Shown one piece after another: positions 7,301 through 14,153 of a stretch of 15,704 bases of DNA. Position numbers and translations under genes: made by a program. This DNA is from JAEUUM01 sp038326165. Its GTDB lineage: Bacteria > Bacteroidota > Bacteroidia > Chitinophagales > Saprospiraceae. Below the pieces are notes generated by a model. It was not told the origin of the DNA. It ran no database searches and saw only the letters and a list, made by a program, of their open reading frames with translations. Positions within the stretch are counted from its first letter, which is position 1, and the number at the start of each line of letters is the position of its first letter. The stretch lies in NCBI GenBank assembly GCA_038326165.1, contig JBBQJT010000065.1, positions 1 to 15,704 of the forward strand, in the 5' to 3' direction.

Positions 7301-9549
7301 TTAGTGGATGCACAGCTACAAGCACAACAGCAATAATTTCACCAACAAATATAATAACTACACTTACCCCGTCAAACATTAAATGTTTTGGAGATTCCAA
7401 TGGCGGAATAACTTCAAATGTAAGTGGAGGAACAGCCCCATACACATACCTGTGGAGCAACAATGCGACATCCTCATCAATTTCAGGTTTGAATTCTGGC
7501 ACTTATTCTGTGACCGTTACTGACGCAAATAATTGCACCAAAATAGTGTCTATCATATTATCCAATCCTGATAAGCTGAACTTAAGCACAATAAGCAATG
7601 ATCTAATATGCCCTAATTCCACAACTGGTTTTATTACCATCACGGTATTAGGAGGAACACCAGGGTACACATTCTTGTGGTCAAATGGCTCAACTGTAAA
7701 GGATTTAAATAATATTGGAGCTGGTACCTATTCTATCACTGTTACAGATAAATCTGGTTGCACCGTCACTAAAAGCCTGACCATTAACCAGCCAATTCCT
7801 ATAGATTTTGCTTTAAATAAAATGGATCAAAATTGCCTGGGTTTAGCTGATGGTAAAATTTCTATTTCCAATTTAATTGGAGGTACTCCTGGATACTCCT
7901 ACATATGGTCAACAGGTTCTGTAGCCTCATCCATTTCAAATATTTTACCTGGAATATACTCAGTCACTGTTACCGATTCAAAAGGATGTTCTGTTACGAA
8001 GTCAATTGAAATTATTGCTTCAATTAAGAAGTGCAGTCTGAATATCGGTGATTATGTTTGGATTGACACAGATAAAGATGGTATTCAAGATGCCAATGAA
8101 ATGGGTGTTAATGGAATTGTAGTTCATTTAATTGAATGCGGTGCTGATGGAATATTTGGCACAGGGGATGATATTATTGTTGATACAGAATCAACAAAAA
8201 ACATTGGTATACAAAAAGGTTATTATCTATTTAAGGATGTTAAACCAGGAACTTACACTATTATGTTCTTTATCGATCAGGATAAATATGTGTTTACTGG
8301 AAAAGATAAAGGAGGAAATGATGAATTGGATAGTGACCCAAATCCCGCTACTGGAAAAACTGATAAATTCACCATCAAGAAAGACGATAATGATAACTTA
8401 AGCTTTGATGCTGGTATTTACCAATATTGTGATAATGTTACAACCGGCGGAGTAATTTGTTGTAATGAAACTATTTGCAAACCTGGCACAACTCCAACTG
8501 TAATTACAAGTGTGTCCCCTGCTTCTGGTGGTTCTGGCGGACTTATAGAATACTTATGGTTGTATTCTACTTCTGATCCTAATTACACGCCATTAGACCC
8601 AGATTGGATAGAAATTCCGAATAGCAATGCACCATCTTATCAACCTGGAAATATTTTTGTTACGACCTACTACATCAGATGTGCAAAACGTAAAGATTGC
8701 AAAAGCTATGCTGGTGAATCAAACATCATTATAAAAAAAGTTGTTAACGGAAAAGATGCAGTTATTCTAAATACGCCAACTCCTATATGCAATAAAATAT
8801 TGGGATCTTTCACCGCACTTGATCAAGGCCCAAATACAAGCTATGATTGGCATTTTGGTTCTGGAGCATTGCCGCAAACTGGTTCAGGATTGAATCCAAG
8901 TACTAAATGGAACTTTGGCGGCATGAAAAACATCAAATTAACTGTCAGCTTTGAAGGTTGTGTAACTGAGTCTTTGGCTATGGTTCAAGTGTACCAATGC
9001 ACAAACTCAATTCAAATAATTAACTTTGATGCTAAATTAAATGAGGAGTTAAAAACAGATCTTGCTTGGCAAATCAATGGTGATTCAGAATCTATTTTTG
9101 AAATTCAAAGATCTCAGGATAGTCTTAATTTCATTACCATCAATGCAGTCAATTTAAAGCCAAACTCTGATGGATGGTCTTTTATTACAGATCCACAACC
9201 TAGTATGGGCAAAAATTTCTATCGTATCAGATTGATTTCAAACGCAAAAGATAACGACTTTAGCAACATCAGATCTATTAATATAACTGATGCACAATTA
9301 CGACCAATTATTGCTTACCCTAACCCTGTTCAAAATACACTTTGGATCGAACAGATTGGAGAAGTTAAAAAGAATAGCTTGATTGAAATTTCTGACACGT
9401 ATGGTAGAATTATGAAATCTATAGATCTTCAATCTAATTTTAGTCAGTTTGAGATTCCAATGAATGATTTACAAGCTGGCTTGTATTTTGTTAAAGTTAA
9501 AATAAATGGAAGAAAGACTTATACCTTCACAATCAGCAAGGTAGATTAA
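4327..9549 (+). CDS. Giant T9SS-secreted SprB-repeat surface protein (complete paralogue)
   Basis: I chose the ATG at 4327 over the TTG at 4318 because it gives a clean signal peptide (MLRLSNLSLFIFLLVSIQTQA, cut likely before KNP) and 1740 residues. Order: Cys-rich Ig-like modules at about 46-148 (RCARRSGC) and 150-253 (degenerate RRARVEMC), thirteen SprB repeats (256-1233), an SdrD B-like domain with DTDKDGIQD loop (about 1236-1367), a third Ig-like module (about 1368-1475, RCAKRKDC), a PKD-like domain with YDWHFGS (about 1480-1560), a beta-rich linker, and a type A T9SS sorting domain from YPNPV (1664) to the end. The architecture equals that of the upstream gene, so the pair arose by duplication, but the SprB copies here have all diverged. 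Export by Sec then T9SS is well supported; adhesion or matrix function is inferred. A terminator on each side suggests it is transcribed alone. Confidence 0.95.
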   Translation: MLRLSNLSLFIFLLVSIQTQAKNPIIPFKYLSVEGTIICSFPSDVCDNATIGGTISGNEDGCPNPVFDPKLITSITPASGGTGTLEYLWMFTNENPNFPSTIWTAIPNTNTETYDPGSIIITTYFIRCARRSGCTIYAVESNFIKKEIKCCPGNITDGGEIAKEQNSCVTPYNPSLLSNMKSPMGGNGPLEFQWLSSPTGGAFNNGTWTSIPTATMNTYNPPSINSTTFYVRRARVEMCNDWEYSNVVKITVSTGVAINFTPVNPTCFNSNNGIITVNVLLGQSPFMFKWSNGSMNQTINNLSSGFYSVTVTDINGCTSKGLVTLTGASEIIINGTGENPICFGGGSGKIATVVSGGAPTYTYLWSSGEITSTILNKTAGTYTVTVTDSKSCTSVKSFTLLDGQQINLTGNSINVTCFGGNNGSITTNVSGGKTPYKYKWSNSLETSSLSNLLAGTYTVTVTDDNNCIKTASFIVSQPNLLQIDGNVNNVNCFGLKTGSITTTVSGGTMPYAYSWSNSLLPIANQLNLSTGNYSVTVTDSKSCSAIKNFTISENPILNTSAISTPPKCFGGQDGSVNITPTGGSGAYTYNWSNNAKTQDISGLSAGPYSVTVTDSNGCTKEITVVLQAPNNLVVSGSTGNTFCAMSKGSITLNVSGGNPAYSYKWSNSSTAKDLTNLAAGNYSVTVTDSNNCTKTGNFTVIDQGNILIQETIIQASCLNPTGGSISINITGGTAPLSVDWSSGQKNINSISNLLPGNYSVTVVDANGCIAVGNYAIQPIPVIQLSGIATSPSCHLAANGSIIVNPTNGSMPYSYVWNNNSTTNPIINLKAGTYTVTVTDSKACKQIASYILTDPNPIIFNEALVNPNCNGGKSGSITISNISGGTPGYTLIWSNGATNSSISGLGAGNYSVTITDSKACSVIKTFTLNEGANLQLNVSKIDIKCFGQTNGSISITPTGGISPYNFFWSPVLSNSGTVNNLSAGNYSVTVTDVSGCTATSTTAIISPTNIITTLTPSNIKCFGDSNGGITSNVSGGTAPYTYLWSNNATSSSISGLNSGTYSVTVTDANNCTKIVSIILSNPDKLNLSTISNDLICPNSTTGFITITVLGGTPGYTFLWSNGSTVKDLNNIGAGTYSITVTDKSGCTVTKSLTINQPIPIDFALNKMDQNCLGLADGKISISNLIGGTPGYSYIWSTGSVASSISNILPGIYSVTVTDSKGCSVTKSIEIIASIKKCSLNIGDYVWIDTDKDGIQDANEMGVNGIVVHLIECGADGIFGTGDDIIVDTESTKNIGIQKGYYLFKDVKPGTYTIMFFIDQDKYVFTGKDKGGNDELDSDPNPATGKTDKFTIKKDDNDNLSFDAGIYQYCDNVTTGGVICCNETICKPGTTPTVITSVSPASGGSGGLIEYLWLYSTSDPNYTPLDPDWIEIPNSNAPSYQPGNIFVTTYYIRCAKRKDCKSYAGESNIIIKKVVNGKDAVILNTPTPICNKILGSFTALDQGPNTSYDWHFGSGALPQTGSGLNPSTKWNFGGMKNIKLTVSFEGCVTESLAMVQVYQCTNSIQIINFDAKLNEELKTDLAWQINGDSESIFEIQRSQDSLNFITINAVNLKPNSDGWSFITDPQPSMGKNFYRIRLISNAKDNDFSNIRSINITDAQLRPIIAYPNPVQNTLWIEQIGEVKKNSLIEISDTYGRIMKSIDLQSNFSQFEIPMNDLQAGLYFVKVKINGRKTYTFTISKVD
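5092..8025 (+). repeat. Array of thirteen diverged SprB repeats
   Basis: Thirteen units of about 74-76 residues follow the pattern Cys, G-S-I-T, SGGxxPY, Y/F-x-W-S, AGxYSVTVTD and a second Cys. All thirteen keep both cysteines. Unlike the neighbouring gene there is no block of near-identical DNA; units differ throughout, so this array looks older or has escaped recent homogenisation. Unit 6 lacks one residue after its first Cys, and units 9 and 13 carry an extra residue (SNISGG, SNLIGG). Confidence 0.9.
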
Positions 9550-9574
9550 GATATTTAACCAAACTTACTCAGAG

Positions 9575-9608
9575 GAGCTGCCCTATTTGTGCGGCTCTTT
9601 CTATTTTT
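9575..9608 (+). terminator. Intrinsic terminator after the second adhesin gene
   Basis: GAGCTGC (9575-9581) pairs with GCGGCTC (9591-9597) through seven base pairs, one T-G wobble, around a 9-base loop, followed by TTTCTATTTTT (9598-9608). It starts 25 bases after the stop codon. The T-rich tail overlaps the last codons and stop of the convergent photolyase gene. Read on the minus strand the hairpin lacks a U-tract, so it is mainly a plus-strand terminator. Confidence 0.8.
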
Positions 9609-10923
9609 GCAAAGCCGCCTTGTAAACCTCGAGGCATCTTTTTCGAGCAAAATCATGATCAACAATTGGAACCGGGTATTCATTTGTGTTCCATTCAGGT
9701 ACCCATTTATTGATATAACTTAATTCTTTGTCGAACTTTTCAGTTTGAGCTTTGGGGCTAAAAATCCTAAAATAAGGAGACGCATCAGTTCCACATCCAG
9801 CTGCCCATTGCCAACCGCCATTGTTGCTCGAAAGTTCAAAATCCAATAATTTTTGAGCAAAATATGCTTCACCCCATCTCCAATCAATTAGCAAATGCTT
9901 AGTTAGAAATGAAGCAGTTATCATTCTTACACGGTTATGCATAAAACCTGTAGCATTTAATTCTCGCATACCCGCATCAACAATAGGGTAACCAGTTTCA
10001 CCATTACACCATGCCAAGAAATCCTTTTCATCATTCCTCCAGACAATTAAATCATACTCCTTTCTAAACGAAGAAATAGTAACATGCGGAAAGTGCCATA
10101 ATATTTGCATGTAGAATTCTCTCCATATCAGTTCATTCAAAAATATTTCACTTAATTTTTGGGCGTTTCTGACTTTTTCTCGAATGCTTACTGTACCAAA
10201 CCTGAAGTGAATGCCTAGATGCGAAGTACCCTTAATACTTGGAAAATTTCTATCTCTTTCGTAGTCCTTTATCGTTCCTTGTTTAACCTTTCCATCAGAG
10301 GCAATAATTGGACTTTGAATAAATCCTAAATCACTGAGAGAAGGCATTTCGTATCCTTGGGAATTATTAAAATTATAAAAATATTGGTAATTATTATAAC
10401 TTTCTAAATAGAATGACTCTGAACCAGAAGAACCAAGCTTTGAAAGTAGTTTTGATTTCCATTTCTTGCTATAGGGCGTAAAAATCGTATATGGTAAGCC
10501 GTCATCCTTGACTACTTCATCTTTTTCAAAAATTACTTGATCTTTAAAGGTTACAAGCGAAATATTCTCTTTTGACAAAATCAATTTGATTTTTAAATCA
10601 CGATCGATCGCATAGGGCTCATAGTCATGATTCGTAAACACTGCTTTGACTTCAAACTCACTTAAAATTGCAGTAAAAACATCTTCTGGATTTCCATGAT
10701 AGATCTTTATATCACTATTTAGTGCGATTAATTCCGATTTGATTTGCCCTAATATTTCATGAATAAAGCTTACTCTGGCATCCTCTTTATCAGTGAGTTT
10801 ATCTAAGATGTAGTTATCAAAAATAAATACTGGCTGTACAGGGAAGTCAGATTTCAAGGCATGATACAATGCTGCGTTATCATTCAGCCTTAGGTCACGC
10901 CTAAACCAAAAAATTGTAACCAT
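9601..10923 (-). CDS. phrB: Deoxyribodipyrimidine photolyase (class I CPD type)
   Basis: The 440-residue protein has an N-terminal photolyase fold starting FWFRRDLRLND and a C-terminal FAD domain. It repairs UV-induced cyclobutane pyrimidine dimers in DNA using light and FADH-. Aligning by eye to E. coli PhrB, the key positions are present: E264 and W267 (ELIWREFY) for the dimer, N330 (MHNRVRM), the electron-transfer Trp triad W371, W348 and W295, and N367 next to flavin N5, the Asn that marks photolyases rather than plant cryptochromes. F327 replaces the Trp common in TGWMHN. It is slightly shorter than the E. coli enzyme (about 470). The antenna cofactor cannot be told. The ATG (10923-10921) overlaps the upstream TAA by one base (TAATG), implying translational coupling, and it is the last gene of an Fe-S operon. 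Confidence 0.95.
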   Translation of the reverse strand: MVTIFWFRRDLRLNDNAALYHALKSDFPVQPVFIFDNYILDKLTDKEDARVSFIHEILGQIKSELIALNSDIKIYHGNPEDVFTAILSEFEVKAVFTNHDYEPYAIDRDLKIKLILSKENISLVTFKDQVIFEKDEVVKDDGLPYTIFTPYSKKWKSKLLSKLGSSGSESFYLESYNNYQYFYNFNNSQGYEMPSLSDLGFIQSPIIASDGKVKQGTIKDYERDRNFPSIKGTSHLGIHFRFGTVSIREKVRNAQKLSEIFLNELIWREFYMQILWHFPHVTISSFRKEYDLIVWRNDEKDFLAWCNGETGYPIVDAGMRELNATGFMHNRVRMITASFLTKHLLIDWRWGEAYFAQKLLDFELSSNNGGWQWAAGCGTDASPYFRIFSPKAQTEKFDKELSYINKWVPEWNTNEYPVPIVDHDFARKRCLEVYKAALQK

Positions 10924-11402
10924 TAGTTAACTGTTTCCTTGAGGTATTTTTGAACCCATGACTCTTTAAGAGGAATAATAAGTTGATCAGCCGAAATTGC
11001 TGCTTGATTTATAATATTGTCGTTGATAGATAATGCACCTTTGTTAAATAAGTCAATTAATTCATCCAAACTCACTTGAACCCATTCACCGTCAGAATAA
11101 AGAATAATTCCCATTCTATTAAAGAGATTTATATTTAAATGATCTTCGATTATTTTAATGTTATGTATTAACTTATCTATTGAGCAACCGCTAGATCCAC
11201 TATTAATTTCATCATTATATACCACAAAACCCAAATTACCTACAAATTCAAAACCAGGATCTAGCTTTATTTGATGTGCTTTCCAATTTGGTAAAAACTC
11301 ATTCATATTTGAACTAATTACATTTTTTTGCTGATCACTCAATAGGTTTTCGGCTTGAAATACCCAAACTTTTACTGATGCGCTTGTTGGAAGCAAATTC
11401 AT
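10923..11402 (-). CDS. Conserved Bacteroidota GCSID-motif protein (often misnamed 'ABC transporter ATPase')
   Basis: This 159-residue soluble protein matches, by recall of flavobacterial homologues, a small family found next to the CCG-domain Fe-S protein and commonly labelled 'ABC transporter ATPase'. I see no Walker A, Walker B or ABC signature, so that name is unsupported. Shared landmarks are a VWVFQ start region (12-16), a W-x-A-H motif (40-43), a GCSID motif with an invariant-looking Cys73 (72-76), and a closing ESW (147-149). It has no signal peptide or membrane segment. Its start is 5 bases after the stop of the Fe-S protein gene, and its stop overlaps the photolyase start. The function is unknown; Cys73 could bind metal or be redox active, which is speculation. 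Confidence 0.82.
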   Translation of the reverse strand: MNLLPTSASVKVWVFQAENLLSDQQKNVISSNMNEFLPNWKAHQIKLDPGFEFVGNLGFVVYNDEINSGSSGCSIDKLIHNIKIIEDHLNINLFNRMGIILYSDGEWVQVSLDELIDLFNKGALSINDNIINQAAISADQLIIPLKESWVQKYLKETVN

Positions 11403-11407
11403 TTGTA

Positions 11408-12178
11408 TTACTTTATATTGTTTAATACCATCTCAGCCAGATCATATACCATCACTTTTCCTTCATTTCCATTGGCTGCTATCCCGTCTTGTAACATTGT
11501 TATACAAAAAGGACAATTAGCAACAACTATTTTATTGCCGTTTTCGTAAATTTCCTCAGCCCTTTCTGTGTTAATTCTTTTATTTCCTGGCTCATCTTCT
11601 TTGAACATTTGAGCTCCTCCTGCCCCACAACACAATCCATTTACCTTGGAACGTTTCATCTCTTTGATATTCATTTTCAGTGCTTCCAGCACCTCTCGTG
11701 GAGCGTCATAAATGTCATTAGCTCTTCCTATGTAACAGGAATCGTGATAACTTATTGTTTCTGCTGTTTCGTTTACTTGAATCTTGCCAGTTGCAATCAG
11801 CTCTTGCAAATATTGACTGTGATGAATGACATTATAGTTGCCACCTAATTCAGGATATTCGTTTTTTAAGGTGTTGAAGCAATGTGGACATGCAGTTACA
11901 ATAGATTTTACTTCGTACATGTTTAAAGTTTGCACATTCTGAAGTGCCGTCATTTGAAAGAGGAATTCATTACCAGCTCGTCTAGCAGGATCTCCAGTAC
12001 ATTTTTCTTCATCTCCTAAAACGGCGAATTTTACGCCAGCTTTCAACATAATTTCACAAAAAGCTCTTGTTACTTTTTGGGCTCTTGCATCAAAACTTCC
12101 AGCACAACCAACCCAAAATAATATCTCAGGAGATTCCCCATTAGCAGCATACTGTGCCATCGTCTTTATATTACTCAT
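11408..12178 (-). CDS. Cysteine-rich CCG-domain (Fe-S)-binding protein (HdrB/LutA-like)
   Basis: The chosen ATG at 12178 gives 256 residues beginning MSNIKTMAQYAANG, like known homologues, and leaves 10 bases after the upstream stop; the longer start at 12253 would overlap that gene by 65 bases and add residues without family match. Two cysteine-rich halves are visible: WVGCAGS (C25), CTGDPARRAGNE (C60) and CPHC (97/100); then DSCYIGR (C148), GLCCGAGG (C183, C184) and CPFC (222/225). The second half fits the CCG pattern that holds a [4Fe-4S] cluster in heterodisulfide reductase B and related proteins; the first half has CTG in place of CCG. It is predicted to be cytoplasmic and to partner the membrane ferredoxin encoded just upstream, passing electrons to or from an unknown substrate. 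Confidence 0.9.
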   Translation of the reverse strand: MSNIKTMAQYAANGESPEILFWVGCAGSFDARAQKVTRAFCEIMLKAGVKFAVLGDEEKCTGDPARRAGNEFLFQMTALQNVQTLNMYEVKSIVTACPHCFNTLKNEYPELGGNYNVIHHSQYLQELIATGKIQVNETAETISYHDSCYIGRANDIYDAPREVLEALKMNIKEMKRSKVNGLCCGAGGAQMFKEDEPGNKRINTERAEEIYENGNKIVVANCPFCITMLQDGIAANGNEGKVMVYDLAEMVLNNIK

Positions 12179-12188
12179 TCCTATTATT

Positions 12189-13496
12189 TTATGATTCGTG
12201 TATCCAATTATCTCTGCTAACAGGCATTTGCCAAACTGCACCTGTATTTTCAATACTATTAAACATTGATAACCAATCTGGAGGCCCAGCTGATTCTGTC
12301 AATAACTCATATCTTCTCAGCTCTAAAATTATATCCAATGGATTTATTAAAATCGGACAAGCTTCTACACATGCGTTGCAGGTAGTGCAGGCATGGATTT
12401 CTTCTCTTGAAATACGATCAAACAAAGATTTGCCATCATAAAATAAAGGATCTTTTGCAACCGATCTTGCTTTTCCTAGTTCTTCAGCTCTATCTCGTAC
12501 GTCCATCATTATCTTTCGGGGACTTAGGAGTTTTCCTGTAATACTAGCAGGACAAACATTTGAACATCTTCCACATTCTGTGCAGCTATAGGCATCTAAG
12601 AGGTGCTTCCAAGTTAGTCCAGTTACATCATTTGCTCCAAAATTCATATCTGGTTCTGCTGCGCCTGTTGCATCTACTTCAATCCCATACATTGACTTAA
12701 CTTCATTCATTATAGCAGGCATATTCTCAATTTTCCCAATAGAACTTAGTTTGGAGAAATAGACATTTGGAAAACTTAAGAAAATATGTAAGTGCTTAGA
12801 ATATGGCAAATACAATATGAATCCTAAAACGACCATCAAATGCAACCACCAACCAAATCGTTCTAAAATATATAAGGAATTTACAGAAAATCCTCCAAAA
12901 ATGGCAGGACCTATATTATCGCTTATTAGTAAAGTACCTGTTTCTTTAAAGTGTTCTGGTTCCAAACCTTGAAGTAACACATCACAACCATTCATGGTAA
13001 ATATGCCGACTATTAGCACAATTTCAGCAAATAAAATATTATTGGCATCCATTGACGGCCAACCTTTCATTTCTGACATCTTAAAGCGAGGAAGTTTTAA
13101 AAGATTTCTCCTTGCCAAAAAAACTATAGTAGCAATAAATGCCAACAGTGACAAAATCTCTATAAAATTGATAATTATGTTATACAAACCGCCAATTTTG
13201 TCCACAAAAAATCTGTGAAATCCAAAAGCACCATCCAACAGAATTTCAATCAATTCAATTTGGGTAAATATGAATGCAACATAGATAAAAAGATGCAAAA
13301 AACCTGGAATAGGTCTTGAAAACATTTTCTTTTGACCGAATGCAATTAACAATACATTTTTCCATCTCTTAGACCTGTTACCTGATATCTCAATATCTCT
13401 ACCTTGTAAAATATTAGACCTAAGAAATAGGAATCTTTTGGTGGCAAAGAAAAAAATCAATCCTACCAAAACAATGAATATACTTTGTTGAATCAT
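12189..13496 (-). CDS. Membrane (4Fe-4S) ferredoxin, heterodisulfide-reductase-like
   Basis: The protein has 435 residues. About five hydrophobic segments are seen near 3-19, 65-88, 103-126, 154-177 and 209-232, forming an HdrE/NarI-like membrane domain; H68, H219, H235 and H237 lie in or near these and could bind heme b (inference). The cytoplasmic C-terminal part holds two [4Fe-4S] motifs, CTECGRCSNVCP (C305, 308, 311, 315) and CTTCNACVEACP (C370, 373, 376, 380), and ends with a conserved ENTGAVWQMP stretch. It is expected to move electrons between the membrane quinone pool and the CCG-domain protein encoded 10 bases downstream. The substrate is not known from sequence. It is the first gene of the four-gene operon; the start at 13496 has an A/T-rich leader without a Shine-Dalgarno sequence, as is usual in this phylum. 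Confidence 0.9.
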   Translation of the reverse strand: MIQQSIFIVLVGLIFFFATKRFLFLRSNILQGRDIEISGNRSKRWKNVLLIAFGQKKMFSRPIPGFLHLFIYVAFIFTQIELIEILLDGAFGFHRFFVDKIGGLYNIIINFIEILSLLAFIATIVFLARRNLLKLPRFKMSEMKGWPSMDANNILFAEIVLIVGIFTMNGCDVLLQGLEPEHFKETGTLLISDNIGPAIFGGFSVNSLYILERFGWWLHLMVVLGFILYLPYSKHLHIFLSFPNVYFSKLSSIGKIENMPAIMNEVKSMYGIEVDATGAAEPDMNFGANDVTGLTWKHLLDAYSCTECGRCSNVCPASITGKLLSPRKIMMDVRDRAEELGKARSVAKDPLFYDGKSLFDRISREEIHACTTCNACVEACPILINPLDIILELRRYELLTESAGPPDWLSMFNSIENTGAVWQMPVSRDNWIHES

Positions 13497-13578
13497 AAAA
13501 ATAAAATTCTAATCTAAGGTAAATACATCTTGTTCAGATTGTAGTACATTCTAACGAATTTATCTTCATGATAATATT

Positions 13579-13593
13579 TTAGAATCGTTCTAA
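13579..13593. promoter_or_regulatory. Perfect 6-bp palindrome in the divergent intergenic region
   Basis: TTAGAA (13579-13584), spacer TCG, TTCTAA (13588-13593) is a perfect inverted repeat in the gap (13497-13655) between the Fe-S operon and the divergent phosphoribosyltransferase gene. A related sequence ATTCTAACGAAT lies about 30 bases to the left. The place suits an operator serving one or both genes. No T-tract follows. The A/T-rich setting makes chance possible. Confidence 0.3.
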
Positions 13594-13626
13594 TGAAGTT
13601 TATTCAAGAAAGTAGAAATTGATATT

Positions 13627-13634
13627 TAGATTTG
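13627..13634 (+). promoter_or_regulatory. Candidate Bacteroidota -7 promoter box
   Basis: TAGATTTG matches the Bacteroidota -7 consensus TAnnTTTG exactly and lies 21 bases before the ATG at 13656, which would give a very short 5' leader of about 15 bases. A clean TTTG -33 element at the expected distance is not present; the nearest candidate is GTTT near 13598. If this is the promoter, the TTG at 13632 cannot be the start codon. Confidence 0.45.
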
Positions 13635-13655
13635 TGCAGAATTAAAAGCCCAATC

Positions 13656-14150
13656 ATGCAATTATTAAATGACGCTCAAGTAAAAGAAAAAATAAAACGT
13701 CTTGCTATAGAAATGATTGAGCACAATTACACGGAAACTGAAATAAACCTAATTGGGATTAATAATAATGGATATTCGTTTTCAAAGTTGATTCAAAACG
13801 AAGTACCTAAAGAATATGCCTTAAAAGTTAAATCATTTCAAATCACATTAAATCCTGCACATCCACTTGACCCTATCCAATTCAATGAGGGAAATATTGA
13901 TTGTTTTAAAGACAAGGTCATAATCCTAATTGACGATGTTGCAAATACTGGAAGAACTATGTTTTATGCAATGAAACCATTTATGGATACAATTCCTAAG
14001 AAAATTGAAGTTGCTGTGCTGGTGGACAGAAAACATAAAAACTTCCCTATCAAAGTTGATTATGTCGGCCTGTCTTTGGCTACAACATTACTGCAGAATA
14101 TTGACGTGAACCTTAAAGATATTAATCAATATTCTGCAAGTTTGAGTTAA
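13656..14150 (+). CDS. PyrR-like phosphoribosyltransferase family protein
   Basis: The ATG at 13656 (MQLLNDAQVKEKI) is preferred to the TTG at 13632, which overlaps a -7-like box; this gives 164 residues. The type I PRTase PRPP-binding motif VIILIDDVANTGRT is at 88-101 and a PyrR-like LVDRKHKNFPIKVDYVG block at 122-138. PyrR proteins regulate pyrimidine genes by binding UMP and mRNA and may have uracil phosphoribosyltransferase activity. Here no pyr gene or attenuator is in view, so the role is open: regulator, salvage enzyme or another PRTase. It is divergent from the Fe-S operon and its stop lies 3 bases from that of the convergent gene. The symbol pyrR is withheld because RNA-binding residues cannot be judged. 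Confidence 0.85.
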   Translation: MQLLNDAQVKEKIKRLAIEMIEHNYTETEINLIGINNNGYSFSKLIQNEVPKEYALKVKSFQITLNPAHPLDPIQFNEGNIDCFKDKVIILIDDVANTGRTMFYAMKPFMDTIPKKIEVAVLVDRKHKNFPIKVDYVGLSLATTLLQNIDVNLKDINQYSASLS

Positions 14151-14153
14151 GCT

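Noticed and set aside
8132..8401. A short plus-strand open frame inside the second adhesin
   Set aside because: It lies in another frame of the SdrD B-like domain coding region and encodes a low-complexity peptide with no recognisable feature.
12179..12253. Longer start of the CCG-domain Fe-S protein
   Set aside because: It would overlap the upstream gene by 65 bases and add 25 residues that do not match homologues, whose N-terminus corresponds to the ATG at 12178.
12994..13218. A short plus-strand open frame opposite the membrane ferredoxin gene
   Set aside because: It is antisense to codons for hydrophobic segments and has no family resemblance or start signal.
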